Of a DNA stretch of 64,000 bases, positions 1-7,319 are shown one piece after another. Source of the DNA: Natronolimnohabitans innermongolicus JCM 12255 (GTDB lineage Archaea; Halobacteriota; Halobacteria; Halobacteriales; Natrialbaceae); the NCBI RefSeq assembly GCF_000337215.1, contig NZ_AOHZ01000061.1, forward strand, positions 1-64,000. The letters run 5' to 3'. How positions within the stretch are numbered: the first letter of the stretch is position 1; every line of letters starts with the position of its first letter. A program made the translations under genes and the position numbers. Below the pieces are notes generated by a model that had not been told where the DNA came from, made no database searches, and saw nothing but the letters and a program-made list of their open reading frames with translations.

Positions 1-1160
1 AGCAACAGTCCGACCGCCGAAATCGCCGGCCCGGTCGCTCGAGCCGGGAGCAGTCCCAGCCAGCGAGCGACGATGGCGAGTCCGCCCGCGACCGCGAACG
101 CGAGCGGACCGACCACCAACAGCGTCGCGACCGGGACGCCGGTCGTCGAGAGTCCCCAGGTGAGGTCCGAAAGCCCGCGGACGAGCCCGACGTACAACAG
201 ACCGGCCCAGACGGTCCCGACGCCGGTGATGACGACGCCCGTGATCACCGCGACGGCCTGGCGGGTCGACGTGACGGCGATCTGGCGGACCAGCGCCCGC
301 AGTCCCCACAGGAGGTAGGCGACGAGCGCGGTGCCGACGCCGACCGCGAGCAGCGGCCAGACGAGCGCCGGATCCGAAAGGCCCAGGATCGCGTTCTCGA
401 GGGACGGCCGATCGGCGAGCAGGTATTCGACGTCGAGTAGCGGCCAGAGGAAGAGGCTGCCGACCAGCGCGAGTAGACAGCCGATACTCGCGACCCGAAG
501 CCAGTTGTCGCCGATCCGGAGATACCGCAAGGCGTCCTCCCGCCGCGAGCGCGGCGCCAGCTGGCGAACGGGAAGCTTGCGAAGCGCCAGTCGCAGACAC
601 GACGCGCTCACGACGACGGCGAGGCAGCTGACGACCACCGAGCCGAGCGCGTCGTCGACCGCGGTCGCGGAGTCCAGCGACACCCAGCCGAAGAAGGCGG
701 CGACGGCGACCGTCCCGACGGCGACGCTTGAGACGAGCACGGTGAGGTACGTCAACAGCCCGCTCTTGACGGCCCGTCCGATCTCCTCGCTGCCGACGTC
801 GGCCCAGGCGGCTGCGACGCCGACCAGCGCCACCGCACACGCGGCCACGACGAACAGGGCTCGGTCGACGATTGGGGCCGCGAGGACGAGCACCGACAGC
901 GCCGACCCGGCGGTCACGACCAGCAGGTGGCCGACGAACAGCTGGGCGAACGAGTTGCGATCGAGGAGTGCGACGCCGGCGACGGTGAGGCCGACGAGCA
1001 AGGCGAGCGCGGGCAACAGCTCCGGCTCGCCGGCGCGCACGCCGATCGCGCCGACGACGGCGAAAACGACGAGCGAGGCGAGCCAGAGACTCGCCGCTCG
1101 AGCGCGTCCCTCGTCGCCGATCGCGGAGGGGTCGTCGAGACGGGGGCTGGCGATCGGCAT
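1..1160 (-). CDS. Polytopic membrane protein, DUF7519-like (3' end outside window)
   Basis: Reading the minus strand from the ATG at 1160 gives an open frame with no stop to the window edge, so the C-terminus is missing. The protein begins MPIASPRLDDPSAIGDEGRA and consists almost entirely of hydrophobic helices (about ten) separated by short charged loops. No catalytic motif is visible. The ATG follows directly after the TAG of the DUF58 gene, so it is the last visible gene of a four-gene operon. In other haloarchaea a DUF7519-type membrane protein occupies this place, usually followed by a MoxR-type AAA ATPase; that family name is from memory. Role inferred: partner in an envelope protein assembly or processing system. 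Confidence 0.8.
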   Translation of the reverse strand, partial: MPIASPRLDDPSAIGDEGRARAASLWLASLVVFAVVGAIGVRAGEPELLPALALLVGLTVAGVALLDRNSFAQLFVGHLLVVTAGSALSVLVLAAPIVDRALFVVAACAVALVGVAAAWADVGSEEIGRAVKSGLLTYLTVLVSSVAVGTVAVAAFFGWVSLDSATAVDDALGSVVVSCLAVVVSASCLRLALRKLPVRQLAPRSRREDALRYLRIGDNWLRVASIGCLLALVGSLFLWPLLDVEYLLADRPSLENAILGLSDPALVWPLLAVGVGTALVAYLLWGLRALVRQIAVTSTRQAVAVITGVVITGVGTVWAGLLYVGLVRGLSDLTWGLSTTGVPVATLLVVGPLAFAVAGGLAIVARWLGLLPARATGPAISAVGLL

Positions 1161-2657
1161 CTACGGCTCACCTCCCCACGGCGATCCGGTCGGCATCGAT
1201 TCGACGGCTGCCCCCGGTTCATCGCCCCCTCCGCGATCGGCTGGGGATCCTGTTGCGCTCGAGGTCGTCGTGCCCGTCGATCCCCCGCTCGCGCCGCCGC
1301 CACGACGAGCACTCGAGCGGCGCGCGTCGGCGGTGAAGGCGTGTTCGATGAGCACCGGCAGCGGCGTTCCTCGGCGCCAGTCGAAGGTCCGCGCGCCCAG
1401 CGCCTGACAGCGAGCGAGACGCGTGCGCCGCCGAATCTGCGTGTACTGTCCGCTGAGGGTGTTCTCCGGAACGACGTCCGGCGAGAGCGCGACGACCGGG
1501 AGGCCGCCGCCCTGCCAGCGCTCGACTGCGTCGACCGCCCCGTCGTCGAGCAGCGGCGAGAACAGCGCCACCTGCGAACCCGACGGCGCGAGCTCGAGGA
1601 TCTTCCGAACCTGTCGCGTCGTCCGGCGGCCGCTACTGGATCCCGAGCCGGAACTCGAGGCGCTCCAGTTGGGGGCCCGCCGCGCCCAGTTCGGTTTCGA
1701 CTCCGATTCCGGCGTCTCCGTCGCCGCTCGCAGTACGTCGCGGGCGCGAACGCGTTGCTCGCGGCCGCTCGCAGGCTCGAGCCAGTGGAGTCCCGCCGGC
1801 CCGTCGCCCTCGCGGCCGATCACGGCGACGCCGACGTCGTGTCCATGACCGAGCAAGTCCGAAAGCGATCGCGTGGCCGCGTACGCGGCGAACTCGACGG
1901 CGGTCGGTCGTCCCGGTCCGGCGACGACCTCGTTTCGCTCGCGGGCGTCGACGACGAGGACGACCGTCGACGACACCTGGCGCTCGTAGTTGATCGTCGC
2001 GAGCGAGCCGCGTTTGGCGTAGTGGCGCCAGTCGATGCGGTCGGCCGGATCGTCCGGGCGATACTCCCGGACGGAGTGAAACGTCAGCCCCTCGCCGGGC
2101 CGGTCGGTCGTCAGCTGGCCGACGCGGCCGTTGCCGACGTCCTCGATCGGCGGCGCGTCGGCGTCTAACCGACAGACCAGTCGCTCGGCGCCGTCGGCTT
2201 CGACCGTCGCCGTCGCGACCGCGCTGGCGCCGAGCCCGCGGACGCGATACTCGGGCGCCTCGAAGTCGTACTCGCCGCGCCTGGCGACGACGACGTACTC
2301 GACGCGTCTGCTCTCGCCGGGCCGGAGGGTCGCGCCGACCCGCGGCGACCCCTCGAGCACGGCGAGTTCGTCGGGGACGCCGTCGACCACGCGCAGGTCG
2401 GTGAGCGTCCGGTCGGACGCGTTTCGCACCGTGAGCGCGACGGTAACCGGCTGTCCGGGGACGGCGGGGGTCGGCGAAACCTCGCGCGTCGCCTCGAGCC
2501 CGTCGGGAATCGAGACGGTCGAGACGGCGCCGTAGGCGACGTACACCAGGGGCACGACGGCGCCGAGCAACAGGACGGGGTTGGCGTCGAGCAGCCCGGC
2601 GATCACGAGCACGACCGTCGCCGCGATGGCGCCGCGCCAGCGCAACCGACGGCTCAT
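1161..2657 (-). CDS. DUF58 domain-containing protein
   Basis: 498 aa. Two hydrophobic helices at the N-terminus (about residues 8-45) are followed by a beta-rich region with Ig-like character and then the DUF58 domain. The hallmark is the segment REYRPDDPADRIDWRHYAKR near residue 220, which is the family signature before a von Willebrand A-like fold (VVLVVDARE follows). DUF58 proteins are encoded with MoxR AAA ATPases and transglutaminase/DUF4129 proteins and are thought to act in chaperone-like assembly of membrane or surface complexes. The start overlaps the stop of the upstream gene by ATGA, and the stop abuts the ATG of the downstream membrane gene, so translation is probably coupled. The C-terminal 60 residues are low-complexity Ser/Gly/Thr. 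Confidence 0.92.
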   Translation of the reverse strand: MSRRLRWRGAIAATVVLVIAGLLDANPVLLLGAVVPLVYVAYGAVSTVSIPDGLEATREVSPTPAVPGQPVTVALTVRNASDRTLTDLRVVDGVPDELAVLEGSPRVGATLRPGESRRVEYVVVARRGEYDFEAPEYRVRGLGASAVATATVEADGAERLVCRLDADAPPIEDVGNGRVGQLTTDRPGEGLTFHSVREYRPDDPADRIDWRHYAKRGSLATINYERQVSSTVVLVVDARERNEVVAGPGRPTAVEFAAYAATRSLSDLLGHGHDVGVAVIGREGDGPAGLHWLEPASGREQRVRARDVLRAATETPESESKPNWARRAPNWSASSSGSGSSSGRRTTRQVRKILELAPSGSQVALFSPLLDDGAVDAVERWQGGGLPVVALSPDVVPENTLSGQYTQIRRRTRLARCQALGARTFDWRRGTPLPVLIEHAFTADARRSSARRGGGASGGSTGTTTSSATGSPADRGGGDEPGAAVESMPTGSPWGGEP

Positions 2658-3643
2658 CGGCGTTCACCCCCGGTCTCCCAACGGAACGACTCGGACTCGG
2701 TCGACTCCTCGAGCGTTCGGTCTGCGGGCTCGGCCCGCCCTTCGCCTCGGGTCGACGTAGTACTGAAATCCATCCGTTCGCGTCGGTCGGTTCCCGCCGG
2801 TGTCTCGATTCCGTCGGTGCCGTCGGTCGTCGTCCCCTCACGGCCACCGTCGCTGTCGGTTTCGACGGCGCCGTCGGCACCGAGTTCGGGACGGCGGGGC
2901 TGTGGCCCCCGCGCGGTCGCCATCGGATCGACCGCGCGCTGCAGCTGTCCGTCGGCGCCGCGATTGAGCTCCTCGAGTCGGGGCTGGAGAACCGGCCGCG
3001 TCCGGGGGGCCGACTGGCCGGGCACCGTCGGCAGCGCCTCGTTCGCCGCCGTCGCGACCGCGTTCACCGCCCGGCGGCTGCGCTCGCGGACGACGCGCTC
3101 GGGGAAGAGCCACGCCCGGAGCCGCTCGCGGAACGGTCGATCCGGCGGCTGCACGCTCGAGTCGAGCACGCTCGCGGCGACGCGGTCCTCGGTCCACTCG
3201 CCCGACTCGAGCGCGTTTTCGACCTCGGCTCGCGGCGTGCCGTCGGCCGCGAGCGCCTCGACGAGCGCCGTTCGGAGCGAGGGGCGAACGACTTCGATCC
3301 CGTCCTCGACGTCTCCCCCGTCGCCGGCCCGTTCGGCCGCTTCCTCGAGGACCGACGCCAGCGAGCCGCTGGAGAGCGCCGGCGACTGGTCGCTTCGCTC
3401 GGGCGCCGGCGCGGCGAACCCGTCGGCGTTCGTCCAGGAGACCGCCGGCGCGTCGGCCGTGTCGTCGAGCGTTCCGCGGACCTTCGACGCACCGAGGACG
3501 AGCGCCACGAGCGCGAGCAACAGGGCGGCGCCGATGGTCGGATTCGTCCAGACCCACACCAGTTGCTCGTCCGTTCCGTAGGCGACGCCGGCCGCCACGA
3601 GGACCAGCCCGAGCACCGTACATAGCGCGACGCGGCGGTTCAT
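2654..3643 (-). CDS. Membrane-anchored DUF7269-like protein
   Basis: 329 aa. Two transmembrane helices lie at about residues 5-23 and 32-51, followed by a soluble acidic region with a helical stretch that recalls the FtsH-associated or DUF4129-type tail (REVENALESGEWTEDRVAA). The last 90 residues are disordered and rich in Arg/Glu/Thr. No catalytic residues recognised. It sits between DUF4129 and DUF58 genes with 4-nt overlaps on both sides, which is the conserved order in haloarchaea. The DUF7269 name is from memory of haloarchaeal annotation and is the least certain part. Function unknown; inferred structural partner of DUF58. Confidence 0.8.
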   Translation of the reverse strand: MNRRVALCTVLGLVLVAAGVAYGTDEQLVWVWTNPTIGAALLLALVALVLGASKVRGTLDDTADAPAVSWTNADGFAAPAPERSDQSPALSSGSLASVLEEAAERAGDGGDVEDGIEVVRPSLRTALVEALAADGTPRAEVENALESGEWTEDRVAASVLDSSVQPPDRPFRERLRAWLFPERVVRERSRRAVNAVATAANEALPTVPGQSAPRTRPVLQPRLEELNRGADGQLQRAVDPMATARGPQPRRPELGADGAVETDSDGGREGTTTDGTDGIETPAGTDRRERMDFSTTSTRGEGRAEPADRTLEESTESESFRWETGGERR

Positions 3644-6132
3644 CGTCGATCACCGCTCGAGTCCGCGTCTGCATCTTCGTCTGTGCCTGCGTCCGTGGTT
3701 GCGTCTGCATCCGTGCTCGTCCCGTCGCTCTCGTCGGACGGCTCGCCACCGTCGTCAGCGTCCTCCTCGTCCTCGTCGTCCTCTTCTTCGTCGACGAGCG
3801 TCGAATACGCCGCGTCGGCCCGGTCGCGGACGCCGCTCGAGAGGGGCCGACGACCGTACTCGACCTCGCGAAAGAGCGTCGTCAACTCGTCGACTGACCC
3901 CCGCGGGTAGCCCTGTTCGACGGCGCTGCGCTGGATCTCGCCGGGCGTCGAGCGAGGCCACCGCCCCGGCGCGACGCGGCTGGCGAACGCGCGCCACAGC
4001 TCGCGAAACGTGAGCCGCTCGTCGGAATCGTCCGTCTCGGCGGCCGCTGCGGGTCCGACGGCTCGCTCGCCGTCTCGGTCGATGCTGGGCTTCGGCTCGT
4101 CACCGCTCGAGGACGCCGTCCGGCGACGTCGATACCGGTAGAGCAGCGCCGCGAGAACGAACGCACCCGCGGCGGCGGCGGCGCCGCGTTGTCCGTCGAC
4201 GGCGTACCCGGCGCCGACGGCGAGGAGACCGACGATGACGGGCACCGGAAGCGTCCTGATCGCCTCGAGCCCTCCTCGCAGCCGACCGAACGCTCGGTCG
4301 GGAACCCTCGAGAGCCAGTCGACGAACGCGGCGACCAGCGCGGTTCCCGACCGCGGGAGCGTTCCGAGCCACGAACGCAGGGCCGCCAGCTTCGCCCGGA
4401 GCGCCACGATCGCGCGCTCGACGACGGCGACCATCGTCAGGACGCGGTCGACGAACCACTCGAGGAACCGGTTCGGCGCGTCGCCGGCCGACGGCCGTCC
4501 GACGTCGACGGATCGTCCGCGTCGCATGTAAGCGACGGCGAACGCGAGTCCGACGGCCGCGAGCAGGGCGGCCGCGCCGGCCGCCGGACCGTAGAAAGCC
4601 TCGACGACGAGGACCGCGAGAAGCGCGCCCGCTCCGCCGAGGACGGCTCCCGCGCCGAAAACGCCGTAGGTCCGGTACGCGAGGGCAGCGAGACCGACGA
4701 CGACGAGCGTCGCCGCGAGCGCGACGTTGCCGTAGGCGTCCGCAAGGCTCGTGGTCGCCGTCTGATCGCCCGCACTGACCGTCACCGTCGCCGTCGGATC
4801 GACGGGGAGCGTGATCGCGAGCGTTCCGTTCTCGTCCGTCGTTCCGACGGTCTCGCCGTCGATCTCTACCGCCGCGTTCGCGACCGGTTCGTCGGCGGCC
4901 GTCACCTCGACGACGCCCGGGCTGCCGGGGATCGGCGCCAGCCCGTCCGGCGAGAGCGCCCCCTCGAGCAGCGCCACGTCGACGGCGGTCGTGCCGTGGA
5001 ACTCCCCGCGGCTGACGCCCACCTCGACGGAATCGGTTCCGTCGTCCGGAATCTCGATCTCGGCGACTCCCGTCGCGTCCGTCTCGGCGACGTCGTCGCC
5101 GTCGACCGACACCGTCGCGTCGGCCATCGGGACGTCCTCGATGGTCGCCTCGAGTTCGACCGTTTCGCCGGGTTCCGGCACGTCCTCGAGGACGATCTCG
5201 ACGTCGCCATCGACGTCGTAGGCGACGGTGCTGTCGTCGTCATCGCCGTCAGCGTCGTCCTGTACGCTCGCTACCGGCCGATCGTGTTGCGCGCCGATCG
5301 ACGGCTGGACGCTCGCCGCGGCCGTCGATAGGTGTGCGCTCGGGTTCGAGGCCGAACTCGAGGCCGCGAGCAGCGGTTCTGCCAGCGCGGTCCCCGTCGA
5401 GGCGACCGCACCGGCACCGGATACGGTGGCGTCAGCCGATAACGCCGGGCTGTCTCCGGCTGCAGTCTCGGCGCCGATCCCCGTTCCGGCGCCGACTACG
5501 GCACCGACGCCGGCTGTCGCGGAGCTCAGGGACGTCCTCGCATCGGTCGCGTCTTCGACGCCCTCGCACTCGGGGTGGTCGCTCGTGTCGAGTCTGACCG
5601 AGAGTTCCGACTCGTAGGGCACCTCGCCGGTTACTCGGCCGTCGCCGTCCGTTTCGCCGACCCATTCGCCGTTGTACTGGACCGGAATGCCGGTCACCGG
5701 CTCCCGTTCGTGCAAGACCGTCGCGGTCACCTCGCTGCCGGGCGTCGGATCGTCGTGTAACATGATCGTACACGCCGAGACAAGCGGCGGCTCCGTCGGC
5801 TCCGACTCTTCGGGCGGATCGTCTGAGCCGAACCAGTCGAAGGAGAACCACTCGGGGAGCTCACCCCAGTCGAGGGAGATGTCGGGGAACCCGTCCATCT
5901 CCCCGTCGCCGTCGGGCATCGAGTCGGCGTCTATCTCGTCGGGATCGACGTCCGGTTCGCCGTCGACGCTCGGATCGATACCGGTTTCGGGACTCGTGAT
6001 ACCGCTCCCACCGCCAACCGGGGCGAGAAACGCCGCTAGCACGACCGCGAGCGCCGCGATCGCGACGAACGACAGCTGGCGATAGTCGGGACTGGCGTCG
6101 GGCGTCGACTCGTTGGAGGGGGGATCTGACAC
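3640..6132 (-). CDS. DUF4129 domain-containing multi-pass envelope protein
   Basis: 830 aa from a GTG at 6132. The GTG (VSDPPSNESTP) has a GAGGTG ribosome-binding motif seven nt upstream, while the longer ATG reading (6285) adds 51 basic, non-conserved-looking residues; the GTG is preferred. An N-terminal membrane helix (about residues 20-38) leads to a long acidic exported part with at least two Ig/carboxypeptidase-regulatory-like repeats (VSVDGDDVAETDATGVAEIE). Then come several membrane helices and a C-terminal cytoplasmic DUF4129 domain (TFRELWRAFASRV to GYPRGSVDELTTLFREVEYG). The tail is Glu/Asp-rich low complexity. First gene of the DUF4129-DUF7269-DUF58-DUF7519 operon. Compared with transglutaminase-containing relatives, no Cys-His-Asp transglutaminase core was seen. 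Confidence 0.85.
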   Translation of the reverse strand: MSDPPSNESTPDASPDYRQLSFVAIAALAVVLAAFLAPVGGGSGITSPETGIDPSVDGEPDVDPDEIDADSMPDGDGEMDGFPDISLDWGELPEWFSFDWFGSDDPPEESEPTEPPLVSACTIMLHDDPTPGSEVTATVLHEREPVTGIPVQYNGEWVGETDGDGRVTGEVPYESELSVRLDTSDHPECEGVEDATDARTSLSSATAGVGAVVGAGTGIGAETAAGDSPALSADATVSGAGAVASTGTALAEPLLAASSSASNPSAHLSTAAASVQPSIGAQHDRPVASVQDDADGDDDDSTVAYDVDGDVEIVLEDVPEPGETVELEATIEDVPMADATVSVDGDDVAETDATGVAEIEIPDDGTDSVEVGVSRGEFHGTTAVDVALLEGALSPDGLAPIPGSPGVVEVTAADEPVANAAVEIDGETVGTTDENGTLAITLPVDPTATVTVSAGDQTATTSLADAYGNVALAATLVVVGLAALAYRTYGVFGAGAVLGGAGALLAVLVVEAFYGPAAGAAALLAAVGLAFAVAYMRRGRSVDVGRPSAGDAPNRFLEWFVDRVLTMVAVVERAIVALRAKLAALRSWLGTLPRSGTALVAAFVDWLSRVPDRAFGRLRGGLEAIRTLPVPVIVGLLAVGAGYAVDGQRGAAAAAGAFVLAALLYRYRRRRTASSSGDEPKPSIDRDGERAVGPAAAAETDDSDERLTFRELWRAFASRVAPGRWPRSTPGEIQRSAVEQGYPRGSVDELTTLFREVEYGRRPLSSGVRDRADAAYSTLVDEEEDDEDEEDADDGGEPSDESDGTSTDADATTDAGTDEDADADSSGDRR

Positions 6133-6539
6133 GTCGTAGCACCTCGGTTCGTCGGCTGGGGGACCGCTCGGGGAGCCGATTCGGGGGCCGCGTTTCCGTT
6201 TCGGCGTGTGCGACCGCCACTCGAGCGCGAGCGTTTCGTCCGTCGGTTGCACCTCGTCGGGTAGCTCTCGAACCTGCCGGTTCATTAAGGTATGCTCGAG
6301 TTCCCCCGGCGGGGCCGCGTCGGTACCGCTTCGTCGCCGGAGCGGTCGTCGCCCCCGAGCGGACGGCCGGTCGACGCCGTTCTGTCGCGCGGTCGAATAC
6401 GGTTTCGACTCCCCGCTCTCAATTTTCCACTGAACTGTTCAATAGAAAACCTTTTGCTATCCGGCTCGGTTCGTTCGGACAGCATGTATCGACCGGCCGA
6501 CACGACCGTCGAAGATACCGCAGCCGCAGACCGGCGAGT
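6133..6539. promoter_or_regulatory. Divergent promoter region with a possible short upstream ORF
   Basis: The gap between the divergent DUF4129 gene and the ABC ATPase gene. An AT-rich patch (aatagaaaaccttttgcta, about 6451-6469) is the only plausible TATA region and lies about 20 nt before an ATG at 6484. That ATG opens a 19-codon frame (MYRPADTTVEDTAAADRRV) ending at 6543, where its TGA overlaps the ATG of the ATPase gene (ATGA). It could be a leader peptide with coupled translation, or chance. Confidence 0.4.
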
Positions 6540-7319
6540 ATGATCGACGCGACGGACCTCACCAAACGGTACGGCGACGTGACGGCGCTCGACGGACTCG
6601 ACCTCGCCGTTCCCGAGGGCGAAATCTACGGCTTTCTCGGCCCGAACGGCGCCGGCAAGACGACCACGATGGAACTGCTGACGACGCTTGCGGTCCCGAC
6701 CGCTGGCACGGCGACCGTCGCCGGCCAGCCGATCGCCGACCGGGAGGCCGTCAAACCTCACGTCGGCTACCTGCCCGACGAGCCGCCGGTGTACGACGCC
6801 TTCAGCGCCCGCGAACAACTCGAGTACGTCGCCACGCTCCGGGGACTCGAGGACGACGCGGCGACCGAGCGGATCGAGCGATTGCTGGCTCGCGTCGACC
6901 TCGTCGACGCCGCCGACCGCCGGATCGACACCTACTCGCAGGGGATGCGACAGAAGGTCGGCCTCGTGCAGGCGGTCCTCCACGAACCCGACGTGCTCTT
7001 TCTCGACGAGCCGACGAACGGGCTCGACCCGCGGATGGCTCGCGAGGTGATCGACCTGATCGACGAACTCGCCGCCGACGGGACGACCGTCTTCTGCTCG
7101 ACGCACGTCCTCCCCGTCGTCGACGAACTGGCCGATACGGTCGGCGTCCTCTTCGACGGCTCGCTCGTCGCCGAAGGCGCTCCCGCGGAGCTACGACGCC
7201 GAGCCGGCGACGACGGCGACCGCTCGCTCGAGGACGTCTTCCTCGAGGTCACCGACGACGCGGGACGCATCGCCGACGAATCGGACCGGTCGACGGAGGC
7301 GCGTTCGGATGCCGGCTGA
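6540..7319 (+). CDS. ABC transporter ATP-binding protein
   Basis: 259 aa. A complete ABC nucleotide-binding domain: Walker A GPNGAGKT (residues 34-41), the signature YSQGMRQK (132-139), Walker B VLFLDEP (152-158) and the switch His in CSTHV (about 189). The last 40 residues are an acidic, non-conserved tail. It resembles the NatA/CcmA/DrrA-type ATPases that drive efflux or membrane-protein export. The stop overlaps the start of the permease gene by 11 nt, so the two form one transporter. Substrate not deducible. Start chosen at the ATG that overlaps the TGA of a possible 19-codon leader. Confidence 0.95.
   Translation: MIDATDLTKRYGDVTALDGLDLAVPEGEIYGFLGPNGAGKTTTMELLTTLAVPTAGTATVAGQPIADREAVKPHVGYLPDEPPVYDAFSAREQLEYVATLRGLEDDAATERIERLLARVDLVDAADRRIDTYSQGMRQKVGLVQAVLHEPDVLFLDEPTNGLDPRMAREVIDLIDELAADGTTVFCSTHVLPVVDELADTVGVLFDGSLVAEGAPAELRRRAGDDGDRSLEDVFLEVTDDAGRIADESDRSTEARSDAG

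Noticed and set aside
3064-5617. Long plus- and minus-strand frames inside the DUF4129/DUF7269 genes
   Set aside because: Ser/Arg-rich composition typical of shadow frames in GC-rich DNA; the acidic minus-strand proteins are the real ones.
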